A DNA stretch of 12,990 nucleotides from Christensenella sp. UBA3700 (GCA_002372775.1 DFIJ01000100.1:1-12990), one strand, 5' to 3'. Positions 1-6,579 are shown, counted from the first letter of the stretch. Numbers and translations: made by a program. Notes: a model not told the origin generated them from the sequence alone.

Positions 1-59
1 TCCAACATTTGGGGTGCATATCATTCTAGGGGCAATATTTTTTATCGAATGTTTAATTA
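1..59. other. Short tail downstream of rho, nothing callable
   Basis: These bases follow the rho stop codon in the direction of transcription. They contain the 15-mer TTTTTATCGAATGTT (39-53) that recurs at 6623-6637. Two ATG triplets occur on the minus strand (starting at 24 and 19), but neither has a Shine-Dalgarno sequence and too few codons are visible to identify a gene. No hairpin with a T-run is evident, so the terminator of rho is either outside the window or absent. Confidence 0.4.
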
Positions 60-1586
60 TTAAACTGGCTTTCTAAATGTAAAGCCATTCTTTTCCCAAG
101 CTTCTGTCATTCTTAGAATCTTATCAATAAAGTCTTGGTTAGTCTTTGTTGCATATAGCATATTTAGTAATTGTTCTGTAGCAGCATCAGATTCACCACT
201 AGATAACATCTTTCTAACAGCAAATGCACCTGTAAGTTCTTTTTGAGAAAGAAGTAAGTCTTCTCTTCTTGTGCTTGATTTGTTCAAATCAATAGCTGGG
301 AAGATTCTCTTTTCACTTAACTTTCTATCTAGGTGGATTTCCATATTACCAGTACCCTTGAATTCTTCGTAGATTACATCATCCATTCTACTACCTGTAT
401 CAACAAGCGCTGTTGCGATAATTGTTAAGCTACCACCATTTTCAATATTTCTTGCGCTACCAAAGAATTTCTTTGGTGGGTGTAATGCACCTGGATCCAT
501 ACCACCAGATAATGTTCTTCCTGTTGGAGGAACCGTTAGGTTATATGCACGAGCAAGTCTTGTTAATGAGTCCATGATAATTACAACATCTCTTCCAAGT
601 TCTACACTTCTTTTTGCTCTTTCGATTAAAAGTTCTGCAGCCTTTGTATGGTGTTCTGGAGTCTCATCGAATGTTGAATAAACGACTTCGCCTTTAATGC
701 TTCTTTGCATATCTGTTACTTCTTCTGGTCTTTCATCGATCAAAAGAACATATAATTCAACTTCTGGATAGTTAATGCTAATGGCATTAGCAATCTTCTT
801 TAATAGAGTTGTCTTACCAGCTTTAGGTGGAGATACAATCATAGCTCTTTGGCCCTTACCAATTGGAGCGATAAGGTCTATACATCTTATAGCTGTATCT
901 GAACCAGCTACAGTTTCAAGTGTTAATCTATGATCTGGGAAGATTGGAACAAGTGAATCAAAGTTAACTCTTTGTCTTGCCTTTTCTACAGGAAGGCCAT
1001 TAACCTTCTCTACAGATATAACAGCTGCTGGCTTATTTTCGTTGTTCTTCTTGGCAGTAGCAACAACAAAGTCACCAACTCTTAATCCTAGGCTTCTAAT
1101 TAATTTTGCAGATATGTATGCATCTTTTACACCATATTCACAGTTCTCAGCACGAAGGAAACCATAGCCTTCTTGAAGAATATCTAGAACACCGCTCTTA
1201 ACTTCTGTTTCAATTGCAGGTTCTTGATTTTCAACTGGCTTTTCTTCTTCCTTTGTTTCTTCTTTAGGAGCAACTTCTTCCTGTTTTATCTCCTCTTTTT
1301 GTTTTTTAGAAACCTTCTTTACTTTGTGTTCTTCCTTCTTCTCTTCTTTTTTTTGCTCTTGCTTTTCTTCAGTAGAAGCATTAGTTTCAGCCACTTTCTC
1401 TTCAATAACTGGTGTTTCTTGAGATACAGTTTCTTTTGCTTCCTTTTCTGCACTCTCCTTCTTAGCGTCAACTTCAATTAATGCATCGATTAATTCATCT
1501 TTTTTCTTTGCAGTAATGCCTTCTGTTTCGGCAATCATCTTTAGTTGAGCTAGAGTTAGTTTTTCTAAATCTTCTCTTTTAAACAT
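60..1586 (-). CDS. rho: Transcription termination factor Rho with charged N-terminal insert
   Basis: Hexameric RNA-dependent ATPase/helicase that ends transcription at Rho-dependent sites. The 508-residue product has a Rho N-terminal helical domain (about 1-40), then a low-complexity Lys/Glu-rich segment (about 41-130). The primary RNA-binding cold-shock-like fold follows (about 131-197, with GYGFLR at 140-145), then the RecA-like ATPase. Walker A is SPPKAGKT (252-259), Walker B ends VIIMDS (335-340), and the Q- and R-loop region includes GTGNMEIHLDRKL (411-423) and the arginine-finger stretch STRRED (438-443). All core motifs look intact. E. coli Rho is about 419 residues, so nearly all the extra length is the insert. 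The ATG at 1586 is preceded by AAGAGGA at good spacing. It is the last gene of the window, 104 bp after the MBL gene, with a hairpin between them but no convincing promoter of its own. Confidence 0.97.
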   Translation of the reverse strand: MFKREDLEKLTLAQLKMIAETEGITAKKKDELIDALIEVDAKKESAEKEAKETVSQETPVIEEKVAETNASTEEKQEQKKEEKKEEHKVKKVSKKQKEEIKQEEVAPKEETKEEEKPVENQEPAIETEVKSGVLDILQEGYGFLRAENCEYGVKDAYISAKLIRSLGLRVGDFVVATAKKNNENKPAAVISVEKVNGLPVEKARQRVNFDSLVPIFPDHRLTLETVAGSDTAIRCIDLIAPIGKGQRAMIVSPPKAGKTTLLKKIANAISINYPEVELYVLLIDERPEEVTDMQRSIKGEVVYSTFDETPEHHTKAAELLIERAKRSVELGRDVVIIMDSLTRLARAYNLTVPPTGRTLSGGMDPGALHPPKKFFGSARNIENGGSLTIIATALVDTGSRMDDVIYEEFKGTGNMEIHLDRKLSEKRIFPAIDLNKSSTRREDLLLSQKELTGAFAVRKMLSSGESDAATEQLLNMLYATKTNQDFIDKILRMTEAWEKNGFTFRKPV

Positions 1587-1653
1587 TCGTAGTCCTCTTA
1601 TTATTTATTTTTTTTGAGTAATATAAATTGTTATGTAATGTATTTGGAATTTA

Positions 1654-1679
1654 TAGAGGGTGCTAAAAAACACCCTCTA
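1654..1679 (-). other. Stable hairpin between MBL gene and rho
   Basis: A 9-bp perfect stem (1654-1662 TAGAGGGTG against 1671-1679 CACCCTCTA) with an 8-base A/T-rich loop. On the minus strand the loop begins with six T residues, but the 3' side of the hairpin continues TAAATTCC with no T-run, so it is not a canonical intrinsic terminator on either strand. It could be a weak terminator, an mRNA 3'-end stabiliser for the upstream genes, or part of the rho leader. Bacterial rho genes are often autoregulated in their leader; whether this hairpin contributes is unknown. Confidence 0.5.
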
Positions 1680-1690
1680 GGATTTTAAAA

Positions 1691-2344
1691 TTAGAATTTT
1701 TCGTCTTTGAATACGTAAACTTTTGTATTATCGCCATCGAACATTTCTCTGTCGAATTCAGCTTCTTCGCCGCTAACATAAACTATTTGTTCTTCATCGA
1801 ATAGATCTAAGAAAGAGTCTACAGTATCGATATCGAACTTGCAGCTTGGTGTCTTATAATGCATTGGTATTACTACATCTGGCATTAAGAAGTCTACATA
1901 TTCTTTTGCTTTTTCAGCATCGATTGTATATATACCACCAACTGGAATAAATAAGATGTTTACAGAACCGATTGATTCACAAACTTCTACAGAAAGTTCT
2001 TCACCAATGTCGCCCATATGGCAAACATCAATACCATCCATTCTATATGTATATATATGGTTTTCACCTCTTAGAGCACCTCTTGCATCGTCATGAGAGC
2101 TTAAGATTGTAGCAATAGACACGCCGCCTATTTCCCAAGATCCTATGCTATCAATGACTGTAGGGTTGCCCTTAACATTTTGAAGAGCATTATGATCCTT
2201 ATGTGAATGAGATATTGTTACAACGTTAGCCTCAGTAGGTTCCATTTTGTAACCAATATAATCATTATATGGATCAGTTACTATAGATGTGCCAGTAGAT
2301 TCTGTTAATTTAAAACATGAATGTCCTAGCCATTGAATTTTCAT
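1691..2344 (-). CDS. Metallo-beta-lactamase-fold hydrolase (UlaG/UPF0173-like)
   Basis: A 217-residue soluble Zn-dependent hydrolase of the MBL superfamily; the substrate is unknown. It begins MKIQWLGHSCF, the typical start of the UlaG/UPF0173 branch. The metal motif HSHKDH lies at 46-51 (H-x-H-x-D-H). Further likely ligands are His84 (SSHDD), His109/Asp112 (HMGD) and His162 (PMHYK), so the dinuclear metal site looks complete. A TTG at 2359 would extend the frame five codons, but it falls inside the coding end of prs. The ATG at 2344 has GAGGAG seven bases upstream and is much the better start. That leaves a 4-base gap from the prs stop, so the two genes are almost certainly cotranscribed and perhaps translationally coupled. 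This family covers many functions and the context gives no clear substrate, though a phosphoester or nucleotide-type compound would fit the neighbour. Confidence 0.9.
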   Translation of the reverse strand: MKIQWLGHSCFKLTESTGTSIVTDPYNDYIGYKMEPTEANVVTISHSHKDHNALQNVKGNPTVIDSIGSWEIGGVSIATILSSHDDARGALRGENHIYTYRMDGIDVCHMGDIGEELSVEVCESIGSVNILFIPVGGIYTIDAEKAKEYVDFLMPDVVIPMHYKTPSCKFDIDTVDSFLDLFDEEQIVYVSGEEAEFDREMFDGDNTKVYVFKDEKF

Positions 2345-2348
2345 ATTA

Positions 2349-3545
2349 TTACTCCTCAATATTTAGTGCTAATTGCTCTGGCTTGTTTTCTTTATATTTC
2401 TCAACTAATTCAACGATCTTATCATGTGGATCTAGAAGTGGAGATAAAGATAAACCTTGGTCACAAGCAGAAATAATATAAGCGATGAACTTAGACATAT
2501 CAGCTTGAACAAACCATGGCTTGTCTAACATTTCCTTGTAAGAATATGTTAGGTTTGTGCTTAGAACGGCAGTAAATAAACCTTCGTCATAAGCCTTTTG
2601 GAATTTCTCTAAACCTTCTGTGAATAAAGCATAAGTACAGCATAAGAAGATCTTACCGCAGCCTCTTGCCTTTAATTCCTTACAAAGGTGTAGCATACTA
2701 TCACCTGTAGCTAAGATATCATCTGCTACGAAGATAGTCATATCTTTAACATCGTTACCGATGTATTCATGTGCAACGATTGGGTTACGACCATTAACGA
2801 TGTGAGCATAATCACGTCTCTTGTAGAACATACCTAAATCTACTCCAAGAACTGAAGCATAGAAGATATTTCTAGACATAGCACCTTCATCTGGTGATAC
2901 TACTAGGAAGTGATCCTTATCCATTTCAAGATTTGGGAAGTGCTTTAATAAAGCCTTTAAAATTTGGTATGTAGGATAGAAATTATCAAATCCCATTAAT
3001 GGTTCAGCATTTTGAACTCTTGGATCATGAGCATCGAAAGTGATAACATCACTAACACCCATACTATTTAATTCATGTAACATTTGTGAGCAATCTAGAG
3101 ATTCTCTAGCGCTTCTTCTATGTTGTCTTCCACCATATAAGTTTGGCATAACAACTGTGATCTTCTTTGCATTACCAGCGATAGCACCGATAAGTCTCTT
3201 TAAATCAGCATAGTGGTCATCTGGAGACATACGATTTGGTGTTCCAAACATATTGTATGTAATAGAATAGTTACCGCAATCGCAAAGGATATATAAATCT
3301 TTTCCCCTAACTGATTCAAGAATTAAACCTTTTCCATCACCAGTTGTGAATCTTGGACAAGAATTCTTAATAAGGAATGTATCCTTGTGTGTCTTAACTC
3401 CACTCTTTTCAGCAGCTTCGTTGTACCATTTTGTTATGTAATAATCAACTTTTTCACCCAAGTCTTGAGCACCAGCCATAGCTAAGATAGCCATGTTGGA
3501 CATATCTTGGTTTACCTTGAAAACAGACTCATAGTATGGTTTCAT
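2349..3545 (-). CDS. prs: Ribose-phosphate pyrophosphokinase, long form
   Basis: Makes 5-phosphoribosyl-1-diphosphate from ribose 5-phosphate and ATP for nucleotide, His, Trp and NAD synthesis. Both halves of the PRPP-synthetase fold are visible: ESVRGKD (77-83), MSPDDHYADLKRL (106-118), RQHRRSARE (140-148), DAHD (171-174), SPDEGAMSR (217-225), YKRR (241-244) and the PRPP-binding loop VADDILATGDSM (273-284). At 398 residues it is about 80 longer than the usual bacterial enzyme of roughly 315, with an extended N-terminus and C-terminal tail. It diverges at several canonical positions, for example SPDEGAMSR where classical enzymes have SPDxGGxxR. I believe it is the variant seen in many gut Clostridia. 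The ATG at 3545 has GGAGG six bases upstream; a TTG at 3557 overlaps that Shine-Dalgarno sequence and should not be used. A 46-codon leader frame may precede it, and the MBL gene follows after four bases. Confidence 0.92.
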   Translation of the reverse strand: MKPYYESVFKVNQDMSNMAILAMAGAQDLGEKVDYYITKWYNEAAEKSGVKTHKDTFLIKNSCPRFTTGDGKGLILESVRGKDLYILCDCGNYSITYNMFGTPNRMSPDDHYADLKRLIGAIAGNAKKITVVMPNLYGGRQHRRSARESLDCSQMLHELNSMGVSDVITFDAHDPRVQNAEPLMGFDNFYPTYQILKALLKHFPNLEMDKDHFLVVSPDEGAMSRNIFYASVLGVDLGMFYKRRDYAHIVNGRNPIVAHEYIGNDVKDMTIFVADDILATGDSMLHLCKELKARGCGKIFLCCTYALFTEGLEKFQKAYDEGLFTAVLSTNLTYSYKEMLDKPWFVQADMSKFIAYIISACDQGLSLSPLLDPHDKIVELVEKYKENKPEQLALNIEE

Positions 3546-3669
3546 TGTATCCTCCAATATTATTTATATATAAATTTTTATTTTTTTTGAAATTAAAAGA
3601 ATAATTAGAGAGGTGAACATTCTCCCTATCTTGAATGGTTTCTATTATAATTGTCGCGGGTAAATCCAT
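3529..3669 (-). CDS. Possible 46-residue leader peptide upstream of prs
   Basis: On the minus strand an ATG at 3669 follows GAGAGG (3676-3681) at ordinary spacing. It opens a 46-codon frame that ends in TGA at 3529-3531, 17 bases inside prs and in another frame. The product would start MDLPATIIIETIQDREN and become rich in Asn, Lys and Tyr. It matches nothing I recognise. The GAGAGG can pair with CCTCTC (sense strand, 3608-3613), with AATGG and CCATT forming a second potential pair inside, so folding could hide the start. It may be a leader peptide coupling translation into prs, or just a chance frame in AT-rich leader DNA. It would be the only gene here not ending in TAA, which counts against it. 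Confidence 0.25.
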   Translation of the reverse strand: MDLPATIIIETIQDRENVHLSNYSFNFKKNKNLYINNIGGYNETIL

Positions 3670-3703
3670 TGAAATCCTCTCGATAAATTATCTACTTGGT
3701 TAT

Positions 3704-3732
3704 ATTCTAACACTTAATTATATATTCTTCAA
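3704..3732 (-). promoter_or_regulatory. Candidate promoter for prs-MBL
   Basis: The sense strand reads TTGAAG (3727-3732), a 17-base spacer, then TAGAAT (3704-3709) preceded by TG, an extended -10. This would give a leader of roughly 150 bases before prs. A second perfect TATAAT (3644-3649) lies closer to the gene but has only a poor -35 match upstream, so it is an alternative. The 215-bp gap has no strong ispE terminator: only an A/T-only stem overlaps the ispE stop, so read-through from ispE is possible. Confidence 0.45.
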
Positions 3733-3760
3733 TTATTTTAGCGCGTATATATAAAGATTT

Positions 3761-4570
3761 TTATATCTCTTTAATACCATATGGAAGAGTTTTTATTACC
3801 TTTTTAAAGATATATCCATCAAGTTTATCTACACAAGCCTTTGCTTCATCCTCGCTATTAAAGATTCCTATTACTGCACTACCTGAGCCTGTCATAAACA
3901 CTTTATCTGTATATTTAGCAAGCTCATTTTTAGTATATAAAATATCTTCGCATATACTCTCAGCCGGCTTTTCTAGAACATTAAAGCATTCTTTTCCATT
4001 ACCTAAATCTATCACGTCATTAACAACACGTCCAACTTCATCAAACTTCTTATAAACTTGACCTGTTTCACCGCCATAAGACTTTTGAGCAATAACCATT
4101 GTTAGTGGAATGAATTCAGAAGGATGAACTATCTCTCCTCTTCCTTTAACAGTTGCGGGGCCACCTTTCATCATATATACAACATCGCTTCCAACACTAA
4201 GTGCAAGCTTTGTCATATGTGATGTATCTACGCCATATAATTTACTGTAGCAATAGAAAACGCCAGCAGCATCAGCAGATGAACCACCAACACCAGCCTT
4301 CATTGGAATATGTTTTTCAATCTCGATTTTAATTGGATATCCATAAGCAAGTTCTAAAAGTTCAACAGCTTTTGTTGCTGTATTTTTTTCATCTTGCAAA
4401 ACGCCATCCATATAAACTTCACTCTTTAAAGCTTTATAAGCTTTGATTACATCAAAAACATCAATGGATGCCATATCCATATTTAATGCATGATAGCCAT
4501 CATCGAATGTCCCAGTAATATCTAGTTTTAAATTGATTTTTGCAAAAACCCTTATCGTAATTTGTTCCAT
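3761..4570 (-). CDS. ispE: 4-diphosphocytidyl-2-C-methyl-D-erythritol kinase
   Basis: GHMP-family kinase that phosphorylates CDP-methylerythritol in the MEP pathway of isoprenoid precursor synthesis. The 269-residue protein has the N-terminal AKINL motif (10-14, catalytic-type Lys11), GYH (25-27), the glycine-rich ATP loop PMKAGVGGSSADAAG (89-103), the catalytic-type Asp129 in SVGSDV, and the C-terminal MTGSGSA motif (226-232). Length and motif order are normal for the family. The frame is open further upstream to a TTG at 4615, but family start positions and the promoter layout favour the ATG at 4570. That ATG has no Shine-Dalgarno sequence, and a near-consensus promoter ends so close that transcription should begin at or within a base or two of the ATG. 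It stands alone behind the terminator of the ANTAR gene, and no other MEP gene is in the window. Confidence 0.95.
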   Translation of the reverse strand: MEQITIRVFAKINLKLDITGTFDDGYHALNMDMASIDVFDVIKAYKALKSEVYMDGVLQDEKNTATKAVELLELAYGYPIKIEIEKHIPMKAGVGGSSADAAGVFYCYSKLYGVDTSHMTKLALSVGSDVVYMMKGGPATVKGRGEIVHPSEFIPLTMVIAQKSYGGETGQVYKKFDEVGRVVNDVIDLGNGKECFNVLEKPAESICEDILYTKNELAKYTDKVFMTGSGSAVIGIFNSEDEAKACVDKLDGYIFKKVIKTLPYGIKEI

Positions 4571-4576
4571 ATTTTG

Positions 4577-4605
4577 AGTATAACACGTAAATATATTAGT
4601 GTAAA
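4577..4605 (-). promoter_or_regulatory. ispE promoter, extended -10, predicts a leaderless mRNA
   Basis: The sense strand reads TTTACA (4600-4605), a 17-base spacer, then TATACT (4577-4582) with TG one base upstream of the -10. Both hexamers match the sigma-A consensus at five of six positions. Only CAAAAT separates the -10 from the ATG at 4570, so the expected start of transcription is the A of the start codon. No GGAGG-like site is present upstream of it. Confidence 0.7.
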
Positions 4606-4615
4606 TATAAGGCAA

Positions 4616-4644
4616 AATATAAAAAGGCAGATTGCTCTGCCTTT
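4616..4644 (-). terminator. Intrinsic terminator after the ANTAR gene, GCAA loop
   Basis: A 9-bp stem (4623-4631 with 4636-4644) carries a GCAA tetraloop of the GNRA class in the RNA. The distal stem pairs are A-U, and the transcript runs on into TTTTTATATTTT. It starts four bases beyond the stop of the ANTAR gene and ends the GS-like/ANTAR operon just before the ispE promoter. Confidence 0.85.
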
Positions 4645-4647
4645 AGT

Positions 4648-5211
4648 TTAAACATACATGTTTATAATATTTTCAGCCACTTCTTTTTTAGTAATTCTTT
4701 GATCTTTCGCTGTCTTGTCTAAGTGTCTATGAGCATCATCTTCAGTCATTTTCAGTTTTTCCATAAGAAGCATTTTTGCTCTACTCACTACTTTTATTTC
4801 TTCAACTTTATCTTTTAATTTTTGGTTTTGATCCAATAAAATTGCCATTCTCTTTTCTTGGGCTCTAAATAAAGAAACTACCTTATACATAGCTCTTGCT
4901 GATACTGGCTTTGCAAATACAACAACACCATTGTATTCAAGTCTTTCTTCTAAAGAAGAAGCTATTTCACTTTTTGCTATAACAATAGCGTTAGCTGATG
5001 TTGAATTAAAGCAATCAAGTGCTACTCTATCTCCAAGCTCATCAACAAGTGGAGTATTAACAATAATTACTGAATAATTTCTTGCAGCATATCTTCTACG
5101 TGCTTCATTGCCCGATTTAGCGCAGTCAATAGTACCATAGCCTGCTCTTTTAAACATTTGAGCAAGCTCTTGTGGCATATCTGTAGATGAAACAAATAGA
5201 ATTTCTGACAT
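4648..5211 (-). CDS. ANTAR-domain antiterminator with degenerate receiver domain
   Basis: Predicted cytoplasmic RNA-binding regulator of 187 residues that should prevent transcription termination at specific leader hairpins. Residues about 1-112 form a response-regulator-like fold. The usual acidic pair after the first strand is replaced (ILFVSSTD), and the phosphorylatable Asp position reads Asn52 (IIVNTP), though the conserved Lys survives (Lys101, FAKPVS). A likely coiled coil spans about 113-142. The ANTAR three-helix domain follows (about 143-187: VVSRAKMLLMEKLKMTEDDAHRHL, ending EVAENII). The overall plan matches AmiR and the NitR/GlnR-type proteins described behind clostridial glnA. 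It lies 10 bases after the GS-like gene with no clear Shine-Dalgarno site (only GGAAGA, too far upstream), suggesting translational coupling. Control by phosphorylation is unlikely; a binding partner or ligand is more plausible. The RNA target was not found in this window. Confidence 0.9.
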   Translation of the reverse strand: MSEILFVSSTDMPQELAQMFKRAGYGTIDCAKSGNEARRRYAARNYSVIIVNTPLVDELGDRVALDCFNSTSANAIVIAKSEIASSLEERLEYNGVVVFAKPVSARAMYKVVSLFRAQEKRMAILLDQNQKLKDKVEEIKVVSRAKMLLMEKLKMTEDDAHRHLDKTAKDQRITKKEVAENIINMYV

Positions 5212-5221
5212 TTATTTATTA

Positions 5222-6502
5222 TTAGATTCTTCCGAAATATTTATCATTTAAGAATTTTTCTTTGCTTGTTGCCATTCCATAGTCTTCAAGTTCATTTTCC
5301 TTATATTCAATATATTGAGTTAAATGCTTTGATGGAATGTACATCTTAACAAATTCACTATTCTTCGCAAGTTTAATAGCTTCGCCTAAATCTAGAGGTA
5401 AAGCCTTATAATTCATTTCGTTTGCTGTTGTAATAATTTCAGGTACAGGGTCTGTTAATTGCATATTCTTTTCAAGACCTTCAGCACCAGCAAATAGAAG
5501 CAATGCATAAGCAACATATGGATTACATGCAGGGTCTGCAGAATTAATTGTTGCCTTATGAGCACTAACCTTAATTACTTGGTGGAACTTAGATGTAGCC
5601 CATCCAATATACTTAGGTGCTGTAGCGTAGTTAAATCTATCATATGAGTTTGGAGTTGGATTTAAGAATAAGGTGATTTCTGCAATTCTATTTAGAATAC
5701 CTGCAAGGAAACTCTTAACTTCTTTAGAATTAACATCTAACTTTTCTCCGTTCTTCTTTAATTGAACGTTAACTCTTAGAGCGCTACCTTCTTCATTATC
5801 TAAAGGCTTTGGTAAGAATGAAGCGTATAAACCATTAATAGCAGCAATAGATTTAACTGTTGATTTAAATGTAATTAAATCATCAGCTGCAAGTAATGCA
5901 TCGTTATAGTTGAATTTAATTTCGTTTTGGCCAGGACCTTTTTCATGGTGTGAAGAACTTGGCTTGATACCAAAACTTTCAAGATTGAAACAAATCTCTC
6001 TTCTAATATTCTCACCTTTATCTAAAGGTGCAGCATCTAGATAACCTGCGTTATCAAATGGAATATTAGTTGGCTTTCCTTTTTCATCTTGTTCAAACAA
6101 ATAGAAATCGCAATCTGAACCGATTATGCAAGAATAACCTAATTTAGATAATCTATCTTGAGCATTCTTTAAAAGAACTCTTCCATCGCATTCTGCGATA
6201 GTGCCATCAGCATGCATTAAATGGCAATACATTCTAACAACAGAGCCATGTTGTGGTCTCCATGGTAGAACATGCAAAGTTGATGGATCTGGATATAATC
6301 TAATATCTCCTCTTTCATAACTTGCAATACCATCAAATGCTTCTTCTTCAATTGGCATACCTTTTTCAAAGATACTTTCTAATTGATCAGCAAAAATTGA
6401 AACATTCTTTAAGTTGCCCAGAGCGTCACAAAAAGCAAGCTTAACGAATTTAACGTCGTTTTCTTGAATAAAATCTAAAACGTCTTGTTCTGTACGATTC
6501 AT
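5222..6502 (-). CDS. Divergent type I glutamine synthetase homologue, probable pseudoenzyme
   Basis: The 426-residue protein aligns along its length with GlnA-type glutamine synthetase: beta-grasp N-domain (about 15-100) and catalytic barrel (about 105-426, with SHHEKGPGQNEIKF at 184-197, NPTPNSYDRF at 281-290 and DPACNPY at 323-329). Compared from memory with B. subtilis GlnA, most active-site residues differ. GPEPEF is GSDCDF (Asp130/Asp132). The NGSGMH His is Arg243. The flap Glu (YEAP) is Thr294. NRSPLIR is KFHQVIK (306-311). RVEVR is KATIN (316-320). The ammonium-site loop DGSSIEG is EEEAFDG (52-58). Glu187, Glu194 and Arg289 remain. Glutamine synthesis is therefore doubtful, and GlnN can supply it. 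The start is ATG 6502, with AGAGGTG upstream; the frame's earlier start at 6556 lies inside the promoter region and would add an odd hydrophobic stretch. It is cotranscribed with the ANTAR regulator, suggesting a sensor role. An altered-substrate ligase is the alternative. Confidence 0.88.
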   Translation of the reverse strand: MNRTEQDVLDFIQENDVKFVKLAFCDALGNLKNVSIFADQLESIFEKGMPIEEEAFDGIASYERGDIRLYPDPSTLHVLPWRPQHGSVVRMYCHLMHADGTIAECDGRVLLKNAQDRLSKLGYSCIIGSDCDFYLFEQDEKGKPTNIPFDNAGYLDAAPLDKGENIRREICFNLESFGIKPSSSHHEKGPGQNEIKFNYNDALLAADDLITFKSTVKSIAAINGLYASFLPKPLDNEEGSALRVNVQLKKNGEKLDVNSKEVKSFLAGILNRIAEITLFLNPTPNSYDRFNYATAPKYIGWATSKFHQVIKVSAHKATINSADPACNPYVAYALLLFAGAEGLEKNMQLTDPVPEIITTANEMNYKALPLDLGEAIKLAKNSEFVKMYIPSKHLTQYIEYKENELEDYGMATSKEKFLNDKYFGRI

Positions 6503-6536
6503 TTCACACCTCTTGAAAATAAATATTATTATATAA

Positions 6537-6566
6537 ATTATAAAACGTACGCGCACATACGCGCAA
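6537..6566 (-). promoter_or_regulatory. Candidate promoter of the GS-like/ANTAR operon
   Basis: The sense strand reads TTGCGC (6561-6566), an 18-base spacer, then a perfect TATAAT (6537-6542). The -35 match is poor, which fits an activated or otherwise controlled promoter. Transcription should start near 6530, giving a leader of about 28 bases with no hairpin, so the ANTAR protein is unlikely to act on its own operon by leader antitermination. A direct repeat fills the spacer. Confidence 0.5.
6548..6565. repeat. Tandem 8-bp direct repeat inside the promoter, operator-like
   Basis: TACGCGCA occurs at 6548-6555 and again at 6558-6565, exactly 10 bp apart, about one helical turn. GC-rich CGCG words are rare in this AT-rich DNA. 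The repeats overlap the -35 and the spacer of the GS-like promoter, the classical place for a repressor. They do not match the GlnR/TnrA consensus (TGTNAN7TNACA). The 7-mer TACGCGC also occurs once upstream of prs (minus strand, 3741-3747). Confidence 0.5.
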
Positions 6567-6579
6567 TGATTATATATGT

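Noticed and set aside
1224..1481. Plus-strand reading frame of Phe/Leu-rich protein opposite rho
   Set aside because: It is the antisense of the Lys/Glu-rich Rho insert (AAR/GAR codons read as Phe/Leu). It has no ribosome site and no family resemblance.
2345..2359. TTG start giving an MBL protein overlapping prs
   Set aside because: The ATG at 2344 has a GAGGAG site at good spacing and matches the family start; the TTG lies within that ribosome site.
3546..3557. TTG start for prs at 3557
   Set aside because: It overlaps the GGAGG that serves the ATG at 3545.
3740..3780. Intrinsic terminator after ispE
   Set aside because: Only a 7-bp A/U stem overlapping the stop codon is present, with no following T-run.
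6503..6536. ANTAR target hairpins in the leader of the GS-like operon
   Set aside because: The predicted leader is about 28 bases and contains no stem-loop, so no paired hexaloops can form.
6503..6556. N-terminal extension of the GS-like protein
   Set aside because: The extra residues are hydrophobic translation of promoter DNA; the ATG at 6502 has AGAGGTG upstream and matches GS N-termini.
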